Both the position numbers and the translations under genes were made by a program. A DNA stretch of 64,000 nt, from positions 44,841,220-44,905,219 of the forward strand of contig CM030714.1 of assembly GCA_017979445.1 (NCBI GenBank), written 5' to 3'. Positions 11,263 through 24,200 of the stretch are shown here, piece by piece. Below the pieces are notes generated by a model that did no database searches, was not told the DNA's origin, and was given only the letters and a program-made list of their open reading frames with translations. Positions within the stretch are counted from its first letter, which is position 1; every line of letters starts with the position of its first letter. Origin of the DNA: Akebia trifoliata (taxonomy: Eukaryota > Streptophyta > Magnoliopsida > Ranunculales > Lardizabalaceae).

Positions 11263-12630
11263 TTCAAATTATTTTTTTTGGAAAATAACTTAAAGGAGCA
11301 AGTGGAGGGATTTCTTTCTAATTAGTCCCTAAGCTTTAGGACTTCTCTTACTAGTCCATTTAGTAAAAAAGTTCTTTCTAATCAGTCCTGAACCCCACTC
11401 CTCACATTTCTCAAGATTGAAAGGTTGAAGCGACTCTAATCATTTGAATTTACTGTTTTTCGTTAAAAAAATTGGATTTCCAAAATCTCAATCGAGTTTT
11501 GAAGATTCCATTCCGACATAAAAAATTTGAGAAAGAAGAAGAAGTCATTTTCAAGTTTTTTGAAGTCATTGGTTTTATTGGCGTATTTAAGAGTATTCTT
11601 CACCACATTTTGTAACTAATCCTTTACCAATATGAAGAAATGCATGGTGGTGATGGTTACAATCTCTAATGAGTGGCCCTGATTTCTTCAACGTGGATTG
11701 TTGACTTGGATGTATCATGACCCTCTAAATCAAGCTGATTAGGTGGTAAACAGTCCATAAACAAAATCCTTGAAAGATGGATCCCGAAATTCCTTAAAAG
11801 TAATTGCATGACGAATCGATCAAGCCTAATATTGTCTAGGGTATCAATAACGACCTCTTGAATTCATGCCCTTACAAGATCATTTAAAGGTCCCAACAAA
11901 CAAGTTTCAAAAAGTTCAAATAAGAAGGTAAAAAAGTGTGAACTTCAGGGTGAAAATCTAAACTACAATGAACAAGATCATATCAATACCCCAACTTTAA
12001 AAATTGGGGTAGAGTTAGAACTTCTCTCATCTTTAGAAATTTTTTACCAAAGATCAAAACACCTTTGGGTTGATTTTACTTTTTGAAGAGGTCATTCTTA
12101 AAATTTCTCAAGGGAGTCTACCTTCCAATGAGCTTGAAAAATTGGCCATGAGTGAAGATCTTTTTGGGTGTTGGAGCTTATTAAAGACCAACATATACTC
12201 ATGGGCCATGAGCTTTTAGTGTTGGCATGGATGTGAAATGGGCTTAATATTGGATTAAGTTATGGATTTGGGTTGTGGACTTGAGTTTTATTTGGATACT
12301 TGAAATATGCTTTGAAGGTGGGTTTGGACTAGGATAGATCATGGGTCTAAAATTAAAATGAGTTTGGACTTAAGTTGTGACTTAGGTTTTAGGTTAGAGA
12401 AGTGGGTATGGAATTGAGTCGGGTTATGGGTTTAGAGAAATAGGTTAGTGACAAGATTTGAGTACGAAATGATGCATATGCATGAAAAAGATGTTAAGTG
12501 ACAATTATTGTGAATTGTGGGCTTATTGGAGGATTTTAGATTTTCTAATTAAAATCAAACTTGAGATTTTGAAAATTTGGAACTTTTTTGATGGGCTCAT
12601 GCAAATTAGAATGTCCATACAAGGCAAATA

Positions 12631-12631
<1 letters not shown>

Positions 12632-12690
<59 letters not shown>
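12632..12690. repeat. (AT)n microsatellite, about 57 bp
   Basis: Perfect alternating AT. It sits exactly where the 3' tail of the minus-strand SINE-like element 12690-12932 would be, so it may have grown from that tail. Confidence 0.95.
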
Positions 12691-12691
<1 letters not shown>

Positions 12692-12932
12692 TGATAATTG
12701 GGTATCTGTGTAGACAACGGACCAAACTCGTATTTAGGTTTTGTCCAGTTCATAGACCATGGTCTTGTCTAAGGACTAGTGCAATACCATCACATCGCAC
12801 ACATCGAGTGAGGGTGCGCTCACGCAGATGACCCCTAGGAATTAATGCTCATATTGGGTATGAAACTCATGACCTATGAGCATTAACTGCTAATCGGTCC
12901 GAAGTTGCCATTGAGCCAACCCCTCAGGGCTA
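12690..12932 (-). mobile_element. tRNA-derived SINE-like element (opposite orientation to 9700-9985)
   Basis: Read on the minus strand it starts 'gaggggttggctcaatggca' (A-box-like, 12909-12920 on plus) and continues with a B-box-like 'gagtttcataccc' (about 12859-12872), then 'aatatgagcattaat', 'gcaccctcactcgatg' and 'gaccatggtctatgaa'. The same ordered words make up 9700-9985. It ends in (AT)n. Confidence 0.6.
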
Positions 12933-12999
12933 CATAAGAAAAATATTTGTAATTCAACAATCATCAAACTTAATGTGAGTTCTTTGATGAAGTTGATAT

Positions 13000-13328
13000 C
13001 ATCTAATCAAGAGAAAAAGAGAAAAATTGATTATGTAGGATTCTTAATTTCTTTGGTGGACATTAACAAATAAAAAATCTGAATTACTAAATAATAAATT
13101 GTATCCAAATTGGGCGGCTAGGATCAAGTGATGGCAAGCTCATCAGTCATAACCCGCCACGGCGACGCTTCGTTAAAATTTTGTTTTTAAAGCTCCTGAA
13201 AAACCAGAAGAAGACAATTGCACAAACCTCCCTACATATCGAACTTTCACAAATCATTGTTTTTTTCATGAATTCGATTCATTTCCGAAAAGCAGAGAAA
13301 CAATTGAATCTTTGTTTCATATAAAAAA
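13000..13328 (+). promoter_or_regulatory. Upstream region and leader of AP5Z1
   Basis: Immediate 5' flank of the AP5Z1 start codon. A GC-richer island ('cgccacggcgacgcttcg') lies at about 13157-13175 in otherwise AT-rich DNA, as is common near plant housekeeping promoters. No TATA box could be placed. Confidence 0.35.
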
Positions 13329-16300
13329 ATGGAGAAACAAACAGTGGATCGAGACAGAGATTGGGATTTTCATCTGAGATCGTTATCTGTTGGTGCCAGA
13401 GACTCTTCTTCTGCAAACGACCCTGCTTCGGATCCATCTCTCCTTCAATCTGTTTGTTTCATCTCTTTCTCTCACAATCTCTTTTTAGCTTTTTTTTTTT
13501 CATAATCGATTTGGCTCTGTGATTCTTTTTTTCTTAGGTGAAAAAGCTCTATGAGATTTGTAAGTCTGAGAAATCTGAGGATTTGATAGCTAGGGTTTAT
13601 CCACAAATGAGCAAAATCTTTCAACGCTCGGTGGCGACCTTGTCTCAGTCGCAGACCTCTAATGGCATTCTCTTGCTGGTAAGGTTTCATTTTCTCAATC
13701 TGTTGGTTCAATTTGTTGTCTCTAAGTTGAATTTGATGTGTTTTTAGTGTGATTATGCTTTAGAATTGAGAGATAATTGAACCTCTCTAGAATTCCGGCT
13801 AGTATAAGAAGAAAAACAAGTTAATTACTGGAATTGGTCCATCATTTTTCAAATTAAAATTAAGAGGAGAGTAAAACTATGCAGTGTCATTGTTGATAGT
13901 GGAACTAAAAAACCAGATTGGGATGAATGCCTGGCATAAGAAAGCATCGAAAGAGTTTCTCAAACAATAAGCCTTCGAGAAACTTTCCTGTCAAAGGAGC
14001 TCATAGGGGTTGATATTTTATCATTTCTCCCAAAGGATTAGTGTAACTTAGTGGGATTTTAATGCACATAAAGGATTCTAATGATCAATTTTAATGGAAT
14101 CAAGCTCATTGCAATAGTTGGAATTGATAAAGCATAGATGAGTGGCACAAAGTAAAAGTCTACATGTTCTGGGTTATACACAGGTGCATAATGTTTTCTA
14201 TATTAGTTCTAGATTTTGCTTTGTTTGTTTATTTTGATTAAAATTCATGCTTATGTGGTAGAGATGGTTTAGAAAACTAGTTATTATAATTTTTTTTAAA
14301 TGAATTCTATGAAGATCCGAAGTAGATATAAAGATGGGTAATAAAGGAGAGAACTACATACATTTAATTTAATGTTTTCTTTATCAAATTTGAATAAAGA
14401 TTTGTTTCTTTGGCATGAAGTCCAAATTTTGATGGGTGATTCCATCACAAATTTCTTCAATTATGGAATGTGGCCCTTGTTCCACTTAAGTATTAAAGCA
14501 AGATAAACTCCCTTGACACCTATACTTCCAAGAGGTTTCATATGTCTGACTGCCTAAAAAATGCACCATATACATGTTTCTAAATGCATCCTAAGTTTTT
14601 GGACGGTATCTTAACAACCCAATTAGTCAAATCTTTCTTTCTCAATGCCCCCCACCCCAATAAAACTGCAAACTCAAACTGTCGAGATTGAGTTTCAAAT
14701 TATCAAGATCAACAATTCAAATAGTTGATATTGACAATTCATTTCCAAATGTTGAGATCAACAATTTATAATCATTGATCTCAATGGTTGTAAAATGTCC
14801 ATCTTGACAATTTGGGAAAATCCCGATGATTTGAATTATTGATCTCAAGAGTTTGAATTATTCATCTCAATGATTGAAAGCGGGGTTAGGGGGCATTAAG
14901 AATGAAAAAATTGTTTACTAACTGGACTGTCAAGATACCACCCAAAAAGTAGGAGGTATTGGAAAGAAATCACGCCGTTAGAGTTCGTTAAGTAATTTTC
15001 CATTGTTTAAATTGCTTTGTTATCTTTTGGAACTTTTTGTGCTAAGTATGGTAATTTATCTTTTAAAGGGCTAATCCTTTTTTGTTCTTGGTTCTATTAG
15101 GCAATTCTTCAATTCTTTCTTGATTTTGGAGAGGTGGTTCTACATGATGCTGATCCTAGTCTAAGGACGTATTTCCGTTCATGCTTAAGCCGGTAATCTT
15201 TTTACATTATGAAAGGTTTCTTGATCTTTTATGCTGACATAATACATATGTCTAAATGATGTTTGTTGCTATTTTTTTTAGATGTAATAAACCCACTCCC
15301 ATCTACGTGTGAAATCTTAAAAACAAACTCTTTTAAACTCCTTGAAAAAAAAAAAAAAAAAACTCTTTTAAAAGACAAACCCGATATCAACAATATACTG
15401 TCTTTAAAGTCTTGATTTGATCCTAAAACCTTCCCAAACCCACCTGATCATTTTCTTGGGTACTTTTGATCATTGTCACCAAGTTGGGTTTGGGAATAGC
15501 TAGCATGGGAAAAATTCAGTAAATTCGGAAAAAAAAGGGTAAAAATTGTGCCAGGGTTAAGGCTATAGAATTGTCTGTACAAGTTGTGTTCTCATATTAT
15601 ATCATCAATACCATATTAATCTATAACAATAAATCACCGAACCTCGTATTAATATCATTCATACATCCAAAAAAAATGTAATCACAAATCCACAACATTC
15701 AACACTTGTTAAAATATAAAACGATTACAATCAATAGTCCAAATTATGATTCATCAACCGGTTAAAATCATCAAATTCATTGTCATTATCATTTGTATCC
15801 TCATTATCTTATGTTTCGTTGATAAAATGGTCACCATTATGTTTATCAAGATCATCTCCTCTCTGCATTAAGGTCATACTTTCATTCTTCCCTATTTAAC
15901 TACTAAGTTTGTAATTTAATAGTGAAGTTTGCGATTAATAGAGAAATTTGTAAAATTTGTGACTTATTGAATAAAAGTCGCGACTTATAGTGTTGAAAGA
16001 AAAAAGTCATGCTTCAATGCAACTTTTTCAATAAGTTGCAGTATTTGGTGACTAGACTTTTGATTCTTAAGCTGGGTTCAGGTTAATGTCACATTTGTTG
16101 TTTCTTCGTGGTTTAGGGTTGTAGGTTCTTGACTGACCTTTTCAACTTGGCTCGGTTTTGATCCAGGTCACAAATACTGGTTGAAACTTTGATCTTAGCT
16201 GATCGCTTGCCACCTTTATGAGTAGTCAAGCAAAACTTATGGCAAGGGTTTCACTTACAATATTACTCAACCGCATGGTGGTTTAGTATTTGAGAATTGG

Positions 16301-17134
16301 TAACAACAAGACCTAAGGTTGAACAAAGTATCAGAACACCATTAATTTTTAATAAATTGATTCTGACTTCTCATGATTGGTAATCACAAATAGATAAGAA
16401 TGCAATTAGTCTTCCATTGGATAGCGTCTTTTTAGGGATTGGGTTTTATTCTTTAGTTATCCACCTTATTTGTTAATTTTGTGGAGCATTTGAAATGAAA
16501 GAAATGGAAGGATTTTTCACAACCTTCCATTGAGCAAATGGAGTCATTAACAAGATCAAGGTAGTGGTTTTCCTATGGCTACGTCGAAGGAGTTTAGAGA
16601 AATGTTTTGTAGTAGCTAGTAACTTTTTGAGAGCCTAAAGGACGAAGGCCTGATCCTCCCTTTCTATTCATGCTTCAGAGGTAGAAAATGGTCCTTTAGT
16701 CATAAATTTTATTAAGGTAGATTTTATGGTTGTTCTCTTGTGACTTTGTTGATATGGGCAAAAGTTTTCGAGACAAGGAGGGGGGAGATTGGGTCTTGTA
16801 GAGTAGTGCTACTCAAACAAAGCCAGGGTATCTCATTTCTACAAGGTCTTATATATCTCATAGGCTTGGTATTGGACAACTTAGTTGAAATGATGGTCTT
16901 TTGTAATGCTTTTAGTTTGGCGTACTAAAAAAAGTGATGTCAAGATTATTATAGTGGTTTGGGACTTGGTGATTTAGAGCTTCTTGTTCTCTCCTTTCCT
17001 CGTTTGGCAAACAACATAACAGATATCCTAACAAAAATGAAGATGTTTTAAAGCGTGCTTTGTGTAGTGGTTCACACCGTTGTCTTTTTTAGGATATCCA
17101 CATTTATCTTTTCTCATTATGTGCTCTCCTATGC

Positions 17135-17167
<33 letters not shown>

Positions 17168-18165
17168 TTCCCTTCTCTCATTATTTCTTCGGTTAGCAAT
17201 AAGTTTTTAATTTTTTTTTCTCTAGTCTATATATTTGATAAGCAAGTGAGTTAGTGGTTAGTAATTAGTTGGTGAAGGCTGGTCAATTAATTTTTATAGT
17301 TACTAACACCCCCGCGCCCTAAAAAGAAAAAAAAAAGGTATTGTTGTTTATTGAAAGAAGAATGCAATTACCTATCTTTTCTCATATAGAAAATGTAGTA
17401 CAAAGCGGTTGAAGATCGGAGTTTTTATATGCAGTTTTGATCATATTAGGTTATCACATGATCGCATACAAAAGTATGCAATGGCATATGCACATGTACT
17501 TCTGTTCATTTATTGTATTTTTAAAAAAATAAGTTTTCTCGATATGCGACTGCATAAACTAACAAAATTATGCAATGACATGCGATTGCATGCACTTTTC
17601 CCCCCGACTTTTCATATTTTTTCTATTTTTTAAATAGATTTTCCTGAGTTGCGACTGTATATGCTATTGTGCGATCGCATGTGCACATGCGATTGATAAC
17701 ATAGATGAAGATTGATAAAAAGTGCCTTAGATGTAAGTATATAACATATTATTGGCTTTTCACTTCTTCTAACATTGCTTAGGGTGTGCTTGGAACACGA
17801 AGATTGAGGGTGAGAGTCGGACTTTCAAGAGTTGAACTCTTGGGAGTTCAACTTTTGAAAGTCTATTGTGAAAGTTAAAAATAACTTTGGTGTTTGGTTG
17901 GTGAAGATGGTTTGGAGATTGTCGGTGATGTCAGGGGTGGAGATTCAGAGCAGAGGAGAGAGTTTCGGTGTTGGGGACGGAGCAGATGTTGTTGCTTCCA
18001 CTATTGTTGTTCAAATTTGAGAGAGTTGTTCAAGAATCCATATCAAAAGAGAAAGAGACAAGTATAGAGAGAAGATTGAGAGAGACTAGAAGAGAGAGGG
18101 CCCCATGAATTTACAGATGAGGCAGAAAGAGAGAGAAGACGTCATGAATGTGCAGAGAAATCAAT

Positions 18166-18240
<75 letters not shown>

Positions 18241-21200
18241 TGGTGCAGTGGTTGTGGGTAGGGAAGGAGCAGGAGAGAGACGATGGCTGGCACAGTGGTT
18301 GTGGCAGGCGAAGAAGTAGGAGAGAGATGGCTGGGGAAGAAGGAGGAGAGAGATGGCTGCGATGGAAAGTGCGGGTTGCAAATGTTCTCAACATTCACCC
18401 TAAAGGGTGAATGGAACTTCAGAAACGACAAAGTGGTTTGAGAGTTTGCGAGTTGTCAACCCGCGTAAGTTGCGTTTCCAAACATCGTAAATTTACAAAC
18501 ATGCGCTGGTTACCAACTCTCACATGCAACTATCACTTATCAAACATACCCTTAATCTTTCTGGCCTGGCCTGTTTCTTTGCCACCCAATTTGACTTTGT
18601 ATTGTTTCGGTGTTCAGTTTTCCAAAATTTTTACTTGAAGAGAAAAGTAGCTGTTATGAAAGTTATTGCTTATATGTTTGGTAATAATCCAATTGCAAGG
18701 GTAAGTTCACACTAATTTTTATCTCATGTCGATTGCAGTGAGTTTGCGGACCCTGTTGTTGCAGAAGCAACTCTCCATTTCTTGAATGCAAATAAAGCAA
18801 AACTTATCAGTTCTTTTCCTTCCTTACTTCCACTGGTATGATCTGAAGTTAAGAACACTTCTTGTCATGCGTGAATTTTGGAGCATCTGATCTGTTCAAT
18901 TTTTCGAATATACTATGTGCAAAACCATTTGGGGGATTTCAAACCACAAGTTCAAAATTGCTTGTATGAGCTACTGTTATGCATAGTATCTTCTGAGACA
19001 CCTGATAAAATGGAAAAATATTAAAGATAAGTGTGGTCCCTATGCAAGGATGACACAGACCTACATAGATACACACGAACCTCTGTTTACATAACCAGAA
19101 CATACACTCTGTTGTATGTGAAGGGGGGAGATTCCTAGAAATGTTTTGTTTTTGGTCAAACAAACATAGAATGGTTTTATAGGTGGGCCTTTTTTATTAA
19201 CTGAAATGCTGCTAACTTAACATTCACAGTTTCAAAGGAACATTTTCAGCAAATTGTTTGTTTGGCCGCACACAGTAGAAACTTGAAGTTAATAATCTTA
19301 AGTGCAGGCTAACAAATGACAGCTATGCCTTGTGATTAAGATTTACTAATAATTGGTAAGTAGCATAAGTTTTTATTATTATTAATTTTTTTACTTTTTA
19401 ATCTCAAATTTTAACTATACATGGCTGGTGGAAAAGTGGCATTTAGTATTCATATTGGATGGTGAACCGATTTTTCCTAATAAAATAATACATGTTATAT
19501 TTAATGTCAATATTTTTAATTTTACCCCCGCCACTGTCACCCCCACGACAAAAACCTTAATCCCCAAGGTTTTTTGTTTTGTTTTTTGATAAGTCTTATC
19601 CCAAAGATTTGGGGTTGGCTAAATGAATTTCGAGTCTTAAATAATTTAGCTAACTTTATAGCATTCATAAATTATTGTGTCATTCAAAACTTAATCTGCT
19701 TTTAATTTTTTGAATTGGCTTTATGCATATGACTTTTTCTTGCCTAATACCCATCATGCATTTGCAGTTCTTTCCATTACTGTTAAAGCTGATTGCGTGG
19801 AATGGAGAGAAGTAAGTTAATATAGGTTGATTTTAATTGGGTGGCCTCCTTGGCCCCCCTCTTCTTTTCTAATAAATTCTTTATCCTTTACCCATCATTT
19901 TTTTATTGGCATAACTATTATCTGTATGTAGAGTTAAGAATTGATTCATGATCTGTTCCTCATTTTTCATAATCTTTGAGTTTCAATATCATGCAATGAT
20001 GACTCATCTGATGACATGTAGAATACTCATAAGTCAATCCAATACTCAATCATATTTCTTTTGTATTTCACAAACTTTAAAAAATCATTTCATGTGAGGT
20101 TTAAGTAAAAATGATAAAGAGAGTCACTTTCTTTGCTATTTCTATTTCTAACCATTTTCTTCACAATAACTTCTATATTTCTTAACCTTATATATTGTAA
20201 TTGTTTCAGATATCATTTGATTGTTAAGTCTCAAAAGATTTTGTAATAGTCATATATTAGGTGATCTTGATACATTAACTAATCTTCAAGAATGTTTCAT
20301 GGATATAAGCTGATCATGATTTGGCTATTTCTCTTTTCAGTTTAGAGAAATTATTTCTAAAGATATTTCCTGGAATGATGTCTCCTGGGTCATTTCTTCC
20401 GCTATTCCCGTCACTAGTGGACCTGCCAAGTGAGTTCTCTTATTTTCTTTTCTTAGCAACTGTTTTCTTTTGCCTCGCCTTTGATAATGTCATAAATATG
20501 CTAGTTCAACCACCTTTGGAAGTTTTTATATGCATTCTGGTCATCTATCAAATACACACACAATCTAGTCCTGCTCTTTGGTTGGTCCCTATTTATTTAT
20601 AGTTTGTGTATCCTGATGAATAATGGATTATCTGTCTTTGCCTTATCCTGCATTCACACTTGGTACTGCAAAACTTGTCTGCTGTGGCCGACCATCTTTT
20701 GGTGTACTTCAGTTGCATGTGACAAGGTTCAATAAAATGAGATTTGAGTCATATTATCTTGGGTATCAGTCAGATGTCCACGTTTAACTGCTGTGCAGTA
20801 ATAACTATAATTGAACACTGGCAGGAACAATAATTAATAGGTGGAAGCCTATAACCTCAACAGGTCATACTGAGGCTATAGCTTCAGCTTGCTGAGACAT
20901 GCGCCTTGAGTTATAACCTTACGTTTGGATGGAAATGGGCTACCTAACCCATTGCAGTTCTTTTTTATTTTGGTTAACTTTGGCTGATGAACTTTTGCTA
21001 AATTTGAGGTTCAGATTCAGAGCTTTTGAGCATTTTCTTTGAAAATTTGCATAATAGTTGCCATGAAGGCTGGTAGAGGGAATAAGGTGCTATTTTGGGA
21101 TGATTGTTGGTGTAAAGAGCCATTTCTTCACATTAGTTCCCCTTGTTTATTTTCCATTTCATCAGAAAAAAAGGTTGCCACTTGATAACTTATGGGTGCT

Positions 21201-24200
21201 GGGGATGAACTTTCTTGGAATTTGGTTCCAAGAGAACCTTCAACACAGAAAAAGGAGAAACTTCAATGACAGTGATGTTCAAGTCATCGCATATCTCTCC
21301 AACCTTATCTCTTGTGCTTTTGCCTTGTCTATTGAGGATAAAACAATTTGGTCATGTTGTTGAAACGGATATGTTCTCGGTCAAATCTTTCCATGATTTA
21401 TCAAAGTCCGTTTCTGGCGTGGAATTTCAAGTTATCATTTGGGATCCAAAGGTTCCCTCTAAAGGTTGCTTTTTTCATTTGGATGACAACCTTAAAGAAA
21501 ATCCTTACTACTGATCTATCATGGTTAGATGTATCATTTCAGTTGATTTTTGTTTCTTATGTAAAATTAGTGGAATCTATTAACTATCTATGTATTCATT
21601 GTCCTTTTTCTTAGGAAATTTGGACTCACTTCATATCTTTTTTCCACTTTTATTAATGCTTCCTTAGCTCAGGTGCTTCATTGTTTAAAGGATTCTATGG
21701 AGATTGACCTCCTTTGTTGTTTGTTGGGGCATGTGGAAGGAAAGGAACATCAGGGTCTTCGAAGGGAAAGAACATTCCTTTTGGGGGGTTATCATTAGTA
21801 CTGCAGGCTTATTGGTTTTCCTTTTTGTTTGTTGTGTGTAATGTGTTCAAGGAGTTTCATGGAGTGCATTTTAAGGACCTTTTGTTTAGATGAAATAATA
21901 TTTGTTAGGGCAATAGGTAGCTTGCGTATTTCCTTGTATTTTAGTTGGTCTCCTTGATCTCCTTCCTTTTTATTTAATATAATTTTCTTTTCTATTAAAA
22001 AATTTACGAGCATTCTTGTTTTAGCTTTTTATGGTGTGAAGATTTCTTATGTTAGGCTTACATTATTTTGACATATTTTTCCATTCATTTGTTGCCAGTA
22101 CTGGTAGTAGCATTGGAAAAGGTGGAACGGAGCTCTGGGTCCCTCCTTGGGAGTAGCATTGCTTCAATCCAGAAGAGTACGGCTCCTGAGGTTATCTTTA
22201 TAACTTTTGAAACTTGCTTGAGTGGAGAAAAAAACTGGTACTTATTGTGTGATTGAGGATTCTCTTTTCTCTGGTTGCAGATGCTACTTGCACTCATGGA
22301 TGAAGCTTACACTGGTTCAACCATAGCGGATAGGGAGGGTGACTCGGAAGCTGAAGATAATGATACTATTGATGTTGCTAATTCTCTATTTCTCGATCTT
22401 CTCAAGGATGAGAATGACGGGCTTGCTGTATGGTTCTTTCCATGTGTCCATATACACTTTTTTGTCTTATTACAAAAACAGATATATTTGGGTATGACAA
22501 TTTATAAGAATAATTAATACAAACATATTGTCATGGAATCTATTGCAAAGACAGTGTCTCTCATCAATATGGAGTTTGCTATGCAACCACAACAAATGTG
22601 TTTTAGTTTTTAATGAATTTGAACAAACAGCTGAAATGCTCTCTTTCAACATTTTCTTTTCTTTTCACATTTATTTTTCCTATTTTGTCTACTATGTTTG
22701 GTTCTTTCAAATAGGGTTCATGTCTGTTTCAGGCTTCAATATGGTTATACTTAGATGTTTCATTTGCATAGATTCTTTTCCTGTTATTATGACATATGAG
22801 TAGCTGAATATTGCATTTAAATTTTTATAATATTTTTATCACTTATTTCAGGAACGCCACTGGACTTCTCCTGGGGTTGCTGCAGCATTACAAGCTGCAA
22901 TTAACACCCCTCAGTCCGAGAGGCTAAGACAAGCACTTCGTATGGCACCTCGGATTCTTGACATGTATTTTTCCATAGCATTGCGGGATGTTAATAATTG
23001 TATGTAGCTTTTCCTTTTCAATTCTTATATATACATCAAAATCTTTATTTTTCACTCTTCTACCTCAGCAGAATACTTTTTTGTTTGTTTAAAAGAAGGT
23101 CCTATTCAATTTGCATCTAAATCTGTTAAAATTCTGAAATTCAAGTCAATGTTTATTTCAGCACTAATTTGCGCGTTAATTCCACTACTTATGTCAAGAA
23201 ATGCCACGTTATTTCCAGACAGGATTTTTGCTTATGAGGTGCGTGAATACTATTATCAGAATTCAAGGTTTAAACAAATATTCCATATAAATTCTGGTCC
23301 TTACTGTTGCTATTTTGCTTTCGTAAGATAAATACAATAAGTGGTGCAAAGATGCAAAACACCCTAGCTACCTGAAGGTGAATTTGGACACTTCCATAGT
23401 TGAGCATTGAGGAATTACTAAGACATGACAAATATTTTTTTTTTTCACATTCTTTTTCTTCCCCCTATTAAATCTTGCAGTGTGTTGTTGGAATTCTTAT
23501 TGTTACTTAAGGCTATAGTGCTTCCTGAAGACAAACTAGTATTTCTAAAATTTAGTGTGTATTTGCAGATCCGAAGGAGGCTTTTAGAATTCATGCTAGC
23601 CGCATTTCAACGATCTCCAGATTTTATTGCACTGTTGAAGGTATTTCCTTAGCAAACTCTAGCTTACCAATTCGTTAATTTGTTTTGTTCATTACTTCAT
23701 TAACCTCGTAGCACTGATTTCTCAATAACTTACTACTGATGGTCATAATATTGTAAAGCTGGAAATTTCATTCCCTTTGGTAGACTGAGGGTCTAAGATA
23801 TGATTATGACAGGTAAAAAGGGGTTAACTAAGCTACTTTCTGGATGTGTATTTCATTTCTTAATATGTTCATTTTGTGAAATATTGTTAGATAATTTGTA
23901 GGTTCTACATAGTCATGGTAGTTTTGAACATTAGGTTTTAGGAATTGTTTTACTGTATGAGGGCAAAGCGGTCTTCTAATTAGCAGTGAAAATAAGATGA
24001 ATTGATTCAAGCTTTTCCTGGCTTAGGTCGAGTAATGCACTGATCCCAAAGTTTGGGAGCCCACTATAATGCACACAACACATCTGAGATTGAGCCTGTT
24101 GAGCACCATATTCTCAGCTTGGGCTTGTTTATTTTGTGAACCTAGCTTGAGACTCAAGCCCAGTTGGTGGCAAATTGAGCCTGAATTGTAGACAGAACAT

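Noticed and set aside
12523..12753. 76-codon minus-strand frame with YIYIYI repeats
   Set aside because: Created by the (AT)n microsatellite; no conserved flanking protein sequence.
18111..18431. Three overlapping minus-strand frames rich in LSLSLS
   Set aside because: They run through the (GA)n microsatellite inside a MITE in AP5Z1 intron 3; all three frames are open for the same trivial reason.
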